A stretch of 64,000 nucleotides of DNA from Toxorhynchites rutilus septentrionalis. Lineage: Eukaryota; Arthropoda; Insecta; Diptera; Culicidae. Positions 31,700 through 42,935 of this stretch are shown here, in pieces. Every line of letters begins with the position of its first letter. The stretch's first letter is position 1. The notes under the pieces were generated by a model. It was not told where the DNA came from. It saw nothing but the letters and a program-made list of their open reading frames with translations, and made no database searches. The DNA lies in contig NC_073745.1 of NCBI RefSeq assembly GCF_029784135.1, forward strand, positions 275,320,166 to 275,384,165. Direction: 5' to 3'. Made by a program: the position numbers and the translations under genes.

Positions 31700-32518
31700 A
31701 ACGATATGACGCTTTGGTTGACAGCTATGTCAAACGGTTGTCAGCGAAGGGCTGTATACTTTCGGAAGCCCGAAATGGAAAACCCTGTACAATTATATCT
31801 TTGGAAGCTCATGTTTTCCCAAAATTTAATGCAGTTTCTTGCAATTCTATAACCAATGATTTTCGAATTAATCGGCCAAATGTTTTACAGAAAAGTGTTT
31901 TTCATTGTATTTTTTTAACAGAAATAAAAATAGATGTTGAAGTTTTTTTTGCAATGCGGGTAATATGGACATATAGTGGTGGGAATATGGACCAGTTTAC
32001 GCATATATTTATATTTACGTATTTATATCTTTAAAGTTATATAAAAGTAGGGGAACAAAGTTGAAAACTTATGAGAATTAACGATGATATTAGAAACTTA
32101 ACAATGGTCGAGAACGGCCGGCGACAGGTCAAATTATTGAGATGTGCGAACGGTAAAGTGTTGATAGTTTCCCCGGTCTTCAACATATTCGTGGTTTTAC
32201 ACATTCCTCGATCCTCACATCTAAGTTCCTAGGTTTAAATTTTTTGAACCGTCCATAACATTGCGATTTGCTGAGGAGATGCTCTTCGTAAGCTTCCGCC
32301 AACATTCTATGTGAATCGGAAGTGGATTTTTTAAGCATTTGAAAAAAATCAACGATGTTCGCAGATCATAACTCGTAGGCACAAAATACACAATTATTAA
32401 CACAAAAACAAATTTGTGGCTGCATCAAACTTCTGATATTCTGAATTGGATATTGTTGACAAATGTAAAAAACGTAAGAAAAAAAAAGATTGATATAATT
32501 TTTAGTCTTTAACATTAC
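31700..32518. other. No recognisable gene
   Basis: Bases 31950-32020 hold 'GGGTAATATGGACATAT', similar to the ends of the TA-flanked pogo-like elements, but no partner end was found. Nothing else is supported. Confidence 0.35.
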
Positions 32519-32697
32519 CATGTACATTGTACCAAACATATTCTCATACAGTTTTTTATCTCGCTGTTGTGGGAAAGCAGCAGGGTATACGAATGTATTG
32601 GTGTATTCTGGCACTATTTTTACACAATCCATTGAAGGATCTGTTCGATTATTGTCATTCAATGTCCATTGTTTGTCAACGACAAAAGGATTTCGTG
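32519..32697 (-). CDS. Candidate internal exon of an unknown gene
   Basis: On the minus strand an acceptor (CTTTTTTCCACCACAG) precedes 179 bases that stay open in one frame. They begin with two bases completing a codon and end exactly with a codon before a donor GTAATG. The 59 full codons read like a globular protein (for example NPFVVDKQWTLNDN, VKIVPEYTNTFVYPAAFP and KKLYENMFGTMYM). I do not recognise the family. No flanking exon was found, so it could be a real exon, or a piece of a spliced transposon gene. A perfect-looking hairpin lies 47 bases upstream. Confidence 0.4.
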
Positions 32698-32743
32698 CTG
32701 TGGTGGAAAAAAGTTGATGGGTCTGAGCCCAGGGACACGGACG

Positions 32744-32814
32744 GCAATTTCTACACACAATCACAGTCCTATGTCAAGGTCCCACATTGGACTATGATTG
32801 TGTGTAGAAATTGC
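32744..32814. other. Long hairpin, 26-bp stem and 19-base loop
   Basis: Arm 32744-32769 (GCAATTTCTACACACAATCA...) and arm 32789-32814 are inverted copies with a single C/A mismatch; the loop is 32770-32788. Size and pairing would suit a precursor microRNA or a tiny palindromic element. Neither transcription nor conservation can be judged here. Confidence 0.6.
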
Positions 32815-33188
32815 ATTTGAATTGAGTTTTTTCATTGTTCAAAATCTGTATTTTTTTTTCTCTTTTTATACATCGAATGAATGCCCTGGAAAATAAACCG
32901 TTTCCTGTATGAACTTGTATCCTTTAAACGGGTTGGATGAGATAACGTGGTACAATCCGGAACCACGTTCTGTTCAAAAATATACACAAAAATATCATTG
33001 AAGCCATTACTACCCTTTTCTTTTGCTAATTAAATTATATTAAAGAAGGCAAGGAGTCATCATTTATAAACACAAGTCTAAATAGTTAAAACTAAATAGT
33101 TTAAACACTTCATTTGATATCGGTGAAGATACCAATAAAAAAAATACCAATAACTTCTAATTACAACTGACATTTTTTGTAGCCGATG

Positions 33189-34828
33189 GAATGACAGTTT
33201 TATCATTTGAATTAGAAGCACAACATCCTACGAGAATATTCTGAGATGGTGGAGTCCTAAAATTGACCTATCTGGTCATGGGAACCATTTGAAATTTCTA
33301 GAAATTTACGGAAATGGACAAGTCTTAAGGCTAATATTTTTTAGATGCGACGGAATGACATTTTTTTCATTTGAATTAGAAGCACATCATCCTACGAAAA
33401 TATTCTGAGATGGTTGAGCCTTAAAATTGACCCATCTGGTCATGGGAACCATTCGAAATTTCAAGAAATTTACGAAAATGGACAAGTCCTAAGGCTAATA
33501 TTTTTTGGAGGTGACGGAATGACATTTTTTTTCATTTGAATTAGAAGCTCACCATCTTACAAGACTATTTTGAGGTGGTGGAGTCTTGGAATTGACCCAT
33601 CTGGTCATGGGAACTATTTGAAATTTCTAGAAATTTACGAAAATAGACAAGTCTTAAGGAAAATATTTTTTGGATGCGATGGAATGACAATTTTTTCATT
33701 TGAATTAGAAGCACACCATCCTACGAGAATATTATGAGATGGCGGAGTCCTAAAATTGACCCATCTGGTCATGGGAACCATTTGAAATTTCTAGAAATTT
33801 ACGAAAATGGACAAGTCCTAAGGCTAATATTTTCTGGATGCGATGGAATGACAATTTTTTCATTTGAATTAGAAGCACATCATCCTACGAGAATATTCTG
33901 AGATGGTGGAGTCCTAAAATTGACCCATCTGGTCATGGGAACCATTTGAAATTTCTAGAAATTTACGAAAATGGACAAGTCCTAAGGCTAATATTTTTTG
34001 GATGCGATGGAATGACATTTTTTTCATTTGAATTAGAAGCATATCATCCTACGAGAATATTCTGAGATGGTGGAGCCTTAAAATTGACCCATCTGGTCAT
34101 GGGAACCATTTGAAATTTCAAGAAATTTACGAAAATGGACAAGTCCTAAGGCTAATATTTTTTGGATGCGATGGAATGACAATTTTTTCATTTGAATTAG
34201 AAGCACATCATCCTACGAGAATATTCTGAGATGGTGGAGCCTTAAAATTGACCCATCTGGTTATGGGAACCATTTGAAATTTCAAGAAATTTACGAAAAT
34301 GGACAAGTCCTAACGCTAATATTTTTTGGATGCGATGGAATGACAATTTTTTCATTTGAATTAGAAGCACATCATCCTACGAGAATATTATGAGATGGTG
34401 GAGTCCTAAAATTGACCCATCTGGTCATGGGAACCATTTGAAATTTCAAGAAATTTACGAAAATGGACAAGTCCTAAGGCTAATATTTTTTGGAGATGAT
34501 GGAATGACAATTTTTTCATTTGAATTAAAGCTCACCATCCTACGAGAATATTATGAGATGGTGGAGTCCTAGAATTGACCCATCTGGTCATGCAAACCAT
34601 TAGAAATTTCAAGGAATTTACGAAAATGGACAAGTCCTAAGGCTAATATTTTTTGGATGCGATGGAATGACAATTTTTTCATTTGAATTAGAAGCACATC
34701 ATCCTACGAGAATATTCTGAGATGGTGGAGTCCTAAAATTGACCCATCTGGTCATGGGAACCATTTGAAATTTCTAGAAATTTACGAAAATGGATAAGTC
34801 CTAAGGCTAATATTTTTTGGATGACTTC
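33189..34828. repeat. Ten tandem units of 164 bp
   Basis: Units begin with GAATGACA at 33189, 33353, 33517, 33682, 33846, 34010, 34174, 34338, 34502 and 34665, a spacing of 163-165 bp. Each carries 'CATTTGAATTAGAAGC', 'GACCCATCTGGTCATGGGA' and 'ATTTACGAAAATGGACAAG' with a few differences. The units are very alike, which points to recent amplification or gene conversion. Confidence 0.95.
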
Positions 34829-34907
34829 ACCACCTCAAAATATTCTCATAGGATGGTGTGTTTCTAATTAATATAAAAAAATGTCATTCCATCGCCTCCA
34901 AAAAATA

Positions 34908-36174
34908 AAGGGTGTGTCACATTAAATTGCATCACGGAAAAAACGCTGTAGAAATTCGTCCAGTAGACCGATCCTTTTGAAAATTTTAGACAGTAAAATA
35001 AAAACTATTAAACAACTTTTTCCATTTTCCATTTTTCATACTTCGAGCCCAAGCCCGTATGCTCGTACCTTCCTCTTTACCCCGTCCATAAGGTTCTGTA
35101 CAACGTCAAGTTGTAGTTTTTTTTAACAGAAATCCATTTTCTCTTGAAGTCCGCCTCCGATTTGACAACTTTTGGGTTCTTCCGGAGGGCCTGCTTCATA
35201 ATCGCCCAATATTTCTCTATTGGGCGAAGCTCCGGCGCGTTGGGCGGGTTCATTTCCTTTGGCACGAAGGTGACCCCGTTGGCTTCGTACCACTCCAACA
35301 CGTCCTTTGAATAGTAGCACGAAGCTAGATCCGGCCAGAAGATGGTCGGGCCCTCGTGCTGCTTCAATAGTGGTAGTAAACGCTTCTGTAGGCACTCCTT
35401 AAGGTAAACCTGCCCGTTTACCGTGCCGGTCATCACGAAGGGGGCGCTCCGCTTTCCGCAAGAGCAGATCGCTTGCCACACCATGTACTTTTTGGCAAAC
35501 TTGGATAGTTTCTGTATGAGAATCTCCTCCGGAACGCTGAATTTGTCCTCAGCGGAGAAGAACAACAGGCCCGGCAGCTGACGAAAGTCCGTTACCAGAC
35601 AATGCGGCTTCGTCAGCATTTCGGTGTACAGCTTCCGGGCTCGCGTCTTCCCCACCATGTTTTGCCTTTCATCGCGGTTAGGAGCCTTCTGAACCTTGTA
35701 TGTACGCAGGCCCTCCCGCTGCTTGGTCCGCTGGACGAATGAACTTGACAAATTCAGCTTATTGGCGACATCCCGGACCGAACTGCTCGGATCACATCTA
35801 AACTGCTTAACTACGCGCTTGTGATCTTTTTCACTGACGGAGCATCCATTTATGCCGTTCTTCACCTTCCGGTCGATGGTTAGGTTCTCGAAGTATCGTT
35901 TTAGTACTCTGCTGACCGTGGATTGGACGATTCCCAGCATCTTACCGATGTCCCGATGTGACAACTCCGGATTCTCGAAATGAGTGCACAGGATTAATTC
36001 ACGACGCTCTTTTTCGTTCTACGACATTTTTCCAAATTTACGAAAAATTGATAGTGAAGCAACGTGATCTATACACTCTTATCTGATTTTAAAGCGAAAG
36101 CTGAAGATATAATTCCTAAAAATTAAATTTCTACAGCGTTTTTTCCGTGATGCAATTTGATGTGACACACCCTT
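34908..36174 (-). mobile_element. ITmD37E transposon copy 2, complete ends
   Basis: Both inverted ends (AAGGGTGTGTCACAT...) are present with TA on each side (34906-34907 and 36175-36176). It measures 1267 bp, 34 bp shorter than copy 1. It is inserted in the inverted arm of the fold-back element. Confidence 0.92.
35077..36027 (-). pseudogene. ITmD37E transposase copy 2, first catalytic Asp deleted
   Basis: The original ATG at 36025-36027 is followed by a TAG at codon 3, so the usable frame begins inside the first helix-turn-helix (35964). The DNA-binding region is otherwise intact. Near 35590 a deletion removes the MDDETYVKA segment, including the first catalytic Asp: the sequence passes from LTKPHCLV directly to TDFRQLPG. 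The second and third catalytic motifs (FWPDLASCYYS and LRPIEKYW) remain. An eight-A run gives the same NYNLTLYRTLWTG altered tail as copy 1. It cannot make an active enzyme. Confidence 0.9.
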
Positions 36175-36365
36175 TATTAGCCTTAGGACTTGTCCATTTT
36201 CGTAAATTTCTTGAAATTTTGAATGGTTCTCATGCCCTGATGGGTCGTAAGATGGTGTGTTTCTAATTCAAATGAATCAACTGTCATTCCATCGGCTGCA
36301 AAAAATGTCAGTTGTAATTAGAAGTTATTGGTATCTTTTTATTGGTATCTTCACCGACATCTTTA

Positions 36366-36554
36366 TTTGTCCGGATTCCACGAATGAGATTGTTTCCTAC
36401 GTTGTGGATGAGACGAAGGCAAGCCATCAGTAGACCTTGTTCTTGACAGACCAAGGATTTACCATCAAGTGTAGAAAACACGGGTTATTTCGTGATCCAT
36501 CCGTAACCGTCGGAACGTTAAACACGAGAAAACTTGTGAGCGGTCCTTAATGTG
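36366..36554 (-). mobile_element. TTAA-flanked MITE, truncated copy
   Basis: In reverse it starts after TTAA (36555-36558) with CACATTAAGGACCGC, and matches 44404-44595 ('GTTTTCTCGTGTTTAACG', 'AACAATCTCATTCGTGGAAT'). It stops at about 36366 where the fold-back element ends. Confidence 0.65.
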
Positions 36555-36589
36555 TTAAGACCGCGACTACTCAAGCTATCATATTCTGA

Positions 36590-36900
36590 CATACGTGAGT
36601 ATACCATTTCGAACTTCCAAATCAACAGCCAGTTAATTTAATTAACTTCATATTTCACATAACCACACAACATGGTCGATATTATGACATCCTGGACCTC
36701 AATTACATAAATTGTTAGTAGCAAAACCTGCACGATAAAGTTGTGAATTGAGCCCGAATTGATTGAACTTTGTGAATAATAGAGTAAAGCCATCTTCCAA
36801 GATCATCCCTCCATTGATTCTGCCAACTTATAAAAGCCTGTTTGTCCGAAAAATAAAGAATAACTCGTAATACGCATCAACTCACATTGTGAGCTAACGC
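36590..36900 (-). pseudogene. I-clade LINE ORF2 C-terminal relic
   Basis: The minus strand reads AFISWQNQWRDDLGRWLYSI and then, after an apparent deletion, QLYRAGFATNNLCN and GPGCHNIDHVVW. These match the last 130 residues of LINE A and B ORF2 (SWQRKWNEDGLGRWFHSI and NLCDCGDGYHDIEHVVW). Stops and frame changes are present. It is a fourth I-clade copy. Confidence 0.7.
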
Positions 36901-37154
36901 CCGTATGTAGGCAAAAAGATTTCTCATTGCTTCGGGAAAGAAAGCGAGTGGTTAGTGCAATCGAAAAAACATACCCATTTCGATCGTCAAATTGTTCAAC
37001 ATTTATACTATATATCCGGTATATAATACAACATATGTCGGAATAACGATTTTAAGTAATATGCGTTCGAAAACTCTTAATGAATCATTACATTTTTCGT
37101 AGAGTGACTCCCCTATATAGAAATGAAAAGACATAGTGTTATGTTAAAACGTTT

Positions 37155-37545
37155 TTGGAAGCAGTGCGTCCAGCCGCTGATTTCTGTTTCGAAATCGACA
37201 ATGCAAACATGACTTGGAATGCCAATGTTCAAAGCTACAGACTGTGGGTCTACAGTTCGAGGAATATCCGAGATAGTGATAGAAACATTCCATGGCTTCA
37301 AAACGTCGCATCCGTGATGGCTTGGGGAGGTATATACAAATGCGACAAACTACCACTATTATAAAATGAATGTTTTTGCAGAATTCGACTTTCCCATACA
37401 GTGAATCTGTTTCGGAAATGGTGTTGGGAAAATTTGACCGACGTATTGGCGAAAAATGAGTTGCCTCCTCGTTCACCAGATCTCAACCCATTGGATCACT
37501 TCGTATGGTATACATGCTGTCGAAGGTTAACAAGCAAAAGGTGTC
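37155..37545 (+). pseudogene. maT-like (DDxD) Tc1/mariner transposase relic
   Basis: One frame (37155-37364) contains WLQNVASVMAWGGIYKCDKLPL, a piece found after the first catalytic Asp in Tc1/mariner enzymes. Another (37401-37545) contains RKWCWENLTDVLAKNELPPRSPDLNPLDHFVW, where SPDLNPLD carries an Asp as third catalytic residue, as in maT/DD37D-type transposases. The second Asp motif is not recognisable. It is frameshifted and joined to a pogo-like element at about 37,545. Confidence 0.65.
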
Positions 37546-38077
37546 TACTTTGCCCTATTTCAAGCTCTTCCTTCTTTCAACGTTATCTGTCCATCCTTTT
37601 TTTGTAATTCCTCGGCATCTGGATCCAATTAGGTAAAAGAAAAGTCTCAAACCTGTATGACCAATTCACCCTACAGAAACATGACCGTATCACCCCACAC
37701 AGCATGCAAAAATTGAAATGCAATTTATTTCATTTATTGTTATCAAACTTACAGTTTAGCTGTCACAAATTGTTCCTGTTCTGTAGGCGAATAGAACATT
37801 CCTGCACAATACATGAAAAATTTATTTAATCAACAGAAAAACCTTAAAACCACGATCGAAAGATTTACATTTTTCACAATCTAAATGCTTTCTTTGTTCA
37901 TGATATTGTTCCTCTCCACCTGTCGAATTTTACTTTTTTACTTTTTTGTTACGTTAGGTATATACGGTTCAACAATAAAAGGAGATGACATTATAAAAAA
38001 TCCAAGTTTAGCCGTACTTTTTGAGATGAAGGGATGGTCCTAATCACCCCGTATGTCCAGCTCACCCCGACTTACCC
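37545..38077 (-). mobile_element. Pogo-like element, second copy, one end missing
   Basis: In reverse it begins GGGTAAGTCGGGGTGAG after TA (38078-38079) and follows 1483-1990 closely, including the same remnant start codon region (MPRNYKKRMDR, then a stop). The other end is missing. Confidence 0.65.
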
Positions 38078-38367
38078 TACTTCGTTTTGTTTCGGTTCGA
38101 CTTTCTTTTATTCGGAGCGACTTGTTTCGGGCTGGGTTCGGTACGATTTGAGTCGGTTTTCGGCACGTCGGCAAACCCGGGCGGCACGTCCACATTTATT
38201 CGGCTTTACCGGGCGGCTTAGGTCGAACGATGCCGTTTGGCGTAATGTGGACGCGTCTTAACGAGCTGTTTAAATCGACTGAAACATATAATAAGCACAA
38301 GGTTCAAGATCTTGTAGCGAAAGTAGTCAAAACATACTTCAAAATGTCCATTGTTCTCTAGTTGTTA

Positions 38368-39457
38368 GGGGAAAAACTAGGGTAAAACTGACACGCTAGT
38401 GATTTCCACATATTTCCAGGGCCTCCAGTGTTTCTTCGATTTCAAATGGTTACTGAACTTCTCTTCAACTATTAATGAACCATTCTACAGTATCAAATGA
38501 TCACTTTTTTGAGTAGAACTCGAATTTTGATTGAATAAAAAAAAAGGTGTTTTCAGGTGAAATAAATGGGAGTGCGGTGAGATCGACACCCTGTCGGGTA
38601 AAAACGACACCTTTAGAGAAACGAATGTAAATATGTTACAATAATTTCAAGAGGCTGTCTATATACTCTTTGGACGCTTCAAGAAGGTAGAGGTGGATAG
38701 TTGCAAATTGTATATAATTGGATTGCTCAGATTTTTAATAGTAAAAAAACAAACAAATTCAACTGCAATTGAAACCCACAGCTTTCTCCGCTGATGTAGT
38801 CTTAGATTTGCGGAACGATAGCTCGAATTCCGGTCTAGAAATCTCAGCCAGCACTTATGTTTATATCCCAGCTTCGGTGAGCATCTTGGTACTTGGTTGA
38901 GATTTCTATACCGAATAACACGCCTTGAATGTACTCTGGAGTGGCAAGCTCTAGAATACGCGTGACCACAGTGTAAGATGGAAGAATTTTCTTTGACGAA
39001 AAATCTCCCGACCAGTACGGGAATCCAAACCCGAAATGACGAATTTCACGTTACGAATTAAACATTAATAGTATTTTTTGGAAGAATAATTATTAAAAAG
39101 TTGTTATTCGAAAATCTTTTTCCATGTAAATGTGCCCATCGTCCGACGTATGGAAAACTTGTTGGAAATTCTAAGGGCTATTAATATCTATTTTTTTTAG
39201 AATTTTAAAAGCATATATTTTCGAGAAAAAATGAATTTTAATTTTCAAAATATTTTTTTTTCAATGAAATTTTTTCACAAAAAAAATCTTTGATAATTTT
39301 TAATGAAAACCTAAGTAGATTCCTACATTACATGCTTTGACTAAAATTTTGTAGGTCGTATGAAATGACAGGTGTGTACAGGAAACATCGGAAAATTTTC
39401 AAAAAATTGCTTCTTACTGGAAAAATCAGGGGGTGTCGGTTTCACCATGATTTGCCC
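38368..39457. mobile_element. TA-flanked element with GGGG-type ends
   Basis: The left end GGGGAAAAACTAGGGTAAAAC and the inverse of the right end (GGGCAAATCATGGTGAAAC, then CGACAC) match, flanked by TA at 38366-38367 and 39458-39459. It is 1090 bp and holds repeat R4 (39125-39365) and an inserted SINE-like unit (38886-39040). No ORF. Confidence 0.65.
38886..39040 (-). mobile_element. tRNA-like SINE unit, copy 1
   Basis: In reverse it starts near a B-box-like GGGTTTGGATTCCC, passes 'TGTGGTCACGCGTATTCTAG' and 'TTCAAGGCGTGTTATT' and ends in 'GAAATCTCAACCAAGTA'. The same order is seen at 56371-56648 and 60420-60530. Confidence 0.55.
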
Positions 39458-41125
39458 TACTCCTTCCCAATATCTCTTGTTTCGAAGAGTGTCACACAAT
39501 ATTATTGACCATCACATCCAATCCGTTTCTATGCAGAAGTCTGATTCCATTAGAAATCAAATCGAGGAATATTGTCATGTATTTGTCTATGCTACTTATT
39601 TCGCGGAGCTTCAATCAGTCATCCCAGATGTGTTAGTCATTGAATTATGTTGTCGGCATTCGATACGTTTCAACAGTGAATGGAACAATAGTAGAACAAT
39701 GGCAAGAGTATGTCACTAGCTTCTATTCAAACATGTAATTAGTATCTGTCGATGCCCTCAGCGCTCTATTGATTATATTATCAATGACTAAGAAGCTGGC
39801 TACTTGGAAGAATAATCCGTTCCTTTCTAATGACCTCCTCCTCCTTCTCGATCCAATCAGCTCGGCATTAGCGTCCCGTTGACAAATGGCTCCCTAATGA
39901 GTACACAAAGTAACTACACGCTACCCCATGAAGGATTCTCTGTCGACCAGTGCGCTTCCCTGTCAGAGTTTGTTCAGCTGCCAAGTTGACTTTAGCCGTT
40001 GTGTACAAATGACGACGCCTAAGGCACGATAGGCCAGGCTGCACTGGGGGAGCACACGTGTACCTAATTATAACGTATTAATCGACTTTATTTGTTTTTC
40101 AAAAGTGTGCACGCTATAGCTGCACGACATGATTGCAATTAACATTGCGACAGTTCTGTGCCTTGAGCGATAGCGTGCAGTTAGTCGCATTTGCGGAAGA
40201 TACATTGAATTCATTTACATTGCATTTGTATCTTTACGGTGCAGAAAATCTCGACCGTAGTGTTCATCGAGGCTGATCACACTTTCTAGAGGTCCATTCG
40301 ATCGGGGATGTGAGATGAGATAGTCAACTTATCGATGGATGGAATTTATTCTATTCGCGAAGGCAACCCGAACAAGTTCCAATGAAAAAAAAAATCATAT
40401 ACGTCATAAGCTAAAACCACAATAAAAGCTCAGATCCACCCCGGAAGCACCAGAAAAAGAACACCAGCTTGTATGGAGTATCAATAAGAATAACACCTGA
40501 CATCCCATCGCGCTTAATTTGTTAATCAGACGAAATAGCAGCAAGAATTGCAATTAGCTTCGAAGCGGCCTGACCAGCAGTTTTAATAAAATAATTCATA
40601 CCCTTCGAAATTGCACCCGGGAACCTCGCAAGAGGTTGGCAGTGTTTAGTATTTTTCTTGGACTTTATTTTACTTCATGCTGGCGTAAATCGGTGACCTT
40701 AAAGAACGGTTTACGCTCTTGTAAGCGAAAAGGAGGTGGTGGAAATCAATCAACTCTAAGAACCTCGGTTGACGTCACACCACCGCACCCCGCGTTGATC
40801 ACAACACAAGGGGAATGGGCGTGAGATGAAATGAATGGCGAAACGGTATGTAGTATTGTTGTTGTTATGGTACGAGAACAAACCATAACGGTTAGTTTTT
40901 ACACTTCGAGGCTAATGTTCAATAAGACCACACTTTCTAGAATCTTGTTATGATTATAGTGGCTAAAGATACGTTCATTCGATAATTATGAACAGGATCA
41001 GTGTGATGCTTGGCAAGGTTTTTTTTGTCAAGTATGAAACGATTCCAATTGAAAATTCTTCAATAAAAAATAGGGATAATGTATTTTTAAATGACAAATT
41101 TAATTATACTAGGTATACTGAGAGG
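39458..41125. other. No recognisable feature
   Basis: No transposon coding, shared repeat or inverted ends seen. Probably host intergenic or intronic DNA. Confidence 0.45.
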
Positions 41126-41127
41126 TA

Positions 41128-41948
41128 GGGGAGCCGCGGGTAAGACGGACAGTGGGGATATAATGGACAGGTGGTTGATTTGTATAGTTGCATTATGAAT
41201 TTCAAATTTCTGTTAATGGGAAACCCTTCTACATGCTATTCTATAATATTTAAACCATCCTATGACAATGAATACTGATCAAAAGTGGAATTGAGAAACA
41301 AAAACCGAAAATCGAACATGATTACGCGTGTGGGTGTAACTTTTGCGGCTTCGATATTAAGCATTTTGAGTGGTTAATATCAAAATTTAATTCGCTGATG
41401 GTTATATTTCGGTTTGTGAGTTGACAGAGAAGCGATATTAGGTATTTACGGAAAATTAAATTCATTCGTAAGTGGTAAATTTAAATTATTGAAATAATTG
41501 CACTGGGGGGGTTGAATGGACAGTCACTCCCATAATCACATCCAATGCATGATGGAAAGTGAAGGGAAGAATATTGAACTCTTTTTTATATTGCTTTCTC
41601 TTTTTGTTCTATTTCAGTTACTGGACGCACAAACACTGAGACAGAGTGAAATTTTTCCTCTCGTGAGCGATAAACCTCTACGCTTTGTATATTATGAACA
41701 CTGTCCATATCCCCCCCCCCCCACTACATGTCCATTATACCCGCACCGATAAAAATGTTCTACTTTTCGGCTTGCTTTATTTTCAGTAAAAAACATGGAA
41801 AAACACATTTTTATAAAACATTTGGCCAGTTATTTCGGAAACCAGTATATTGAACTGTAAGAAACCGCTTTTAAATTTTTGAAAACATGAGTTTCCAAAG
41901 ATACAATTGAAGTTTTCCTTAACATGTCCGTCTTACCCCAATCTCCCC
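41128..41948. mobile_element. TA-flanked element with GGGGA-type ends
   Basis: The left end GGGGAGCCGCGGGTAAGAC and the inverse of the right end GGGGAGATTGGGGTAAGAC share the outer and inner blocks, continuing GGACA in both. TA lies on the left (41126-41127); the right flank is TG. It contains a run of 14 C's near 41,710. No ORF of note. Confidence 0.7.
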
Positions 41949-42619
41949 TGCTGAAAATGATAAATGTTTATTATTATTCAATAAGACAATGTCCTCTTTA
42001 TTCAGGATTTTTTTATTGTTCCTTTCTGATTATTTTCTCTCTCCGCTCACCCTCTCGAATAAAGTCATATGTGAGCAGAGATGCCAACAAAACTTTTGAA
42101 AAAGCTCGAAAAAATCGGAAAAAAATATCTGGAAATAGCTGGAACAAACGATTTTTCGTTTTTCTCAATTTTGTTTATATGTGCAATAATAATTACTATA
42201 CACAGTGATAGTGTTAGTAAGTAGTATTTTTAATTTCATAAAACTGGATAAAACTGTGATCTAGAAAAAAAGAGTAGGTTATATTTATGATATAACCGCA
42301 AGTTTGACATGAGACTACCGTTGTCTTAGTGAGTTTTTGTATTGTGTTGACTAAACTATCGTTTGAATGAAACAATTTTCGAATTCAATTTAATTCAACA
42401 TATTTGCTTTGTAAGTAAAAAGTTTGAGCAGTTGCTATATAAGATCAATTCATGCTATTATGTTCTTCGTTACAAGTAAACTTGATGACCGTCCTTTTAC
42501 GTTTGATATGATGCCTAAGACTGCCAAAATATGTCAACAGAAGAATTGTCAAACGATCATTGTGTTTTCATTTCCCCCTGAAAGTATTGCATCTCTCATG
42601 TTTACCTCTAGCATCTAAA
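41949..42619. other. No recognisable feature
   Basis: AT-rich sequence. Nothing supported. Confidence 0.4.
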
Positions 42620-42624
42620 ATGAC

Positions 42625-42935
42625 AATTTCCCAGGCTTGTCAACTTAGAAGAACGTTTTAGGAAAACATATTGCGGTCTACACAAAGACAAACGACTACA
42701 AAAGTACTCGCAGCTTGCATAATTTTGCAAAGGGAAGGAAGGTCTTGTATTATAGAGACTTTAAAATTTGCAGTTCATTCGTCTCTATTTTTGCAAAGCG
42801 GATTCCCCCAGGCATCTTTGTTTTGAATCCATCTTAGGGAAACACATTTCGGTGGGAACAAAAATACCCCCAACATGCATGTATTTGCAAAGCGGATTCC
42901 CACAGGCACACTAATTTTCAAGTCTGTGTTGGGGA
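42625..42935. repeat. Short direct repeats of about 91 bp
   Basis: 'TTTGCAAAGCGGATTCCC' occurs at about 42,791 and again at about 42,883, each followed by CAGGCA and later by a 'GGGAAAC' block. A weaker third unit starts near 42,630. Function unknown; it may be part of a satellite or MITE. Confidence 0.5.

Larger units (their letters stand above)
33113..36360. mobile_element. Fold-back-like element with internal tandem array
   Basis: The left end (from 'ATCGGTGAAGATACCAATA', 33115) and the right end (36250-36358) are inverted copies of about 75 bp of leader plus part of a repeat unit. Between them lie ten 164-bp direct units (33189-34828) followed by inverted unit sequence at 34829-34907 and 36177-36285. 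ITmD37E copy 2 sits inside the inverted arm. Without that insertion the element is about 1.98 kb. It has no coding potential of its own. The arrangement recalls Foldback-type or array-bearing MITE elements. Confidence 0.75.

Noticed and set aside
33189..34828. CRISPR-like or regulatory array
   Set aside because: Units are contiguous 164-bp repeats with no unique spacers, in eukaryotic DNA with fold-back ends.
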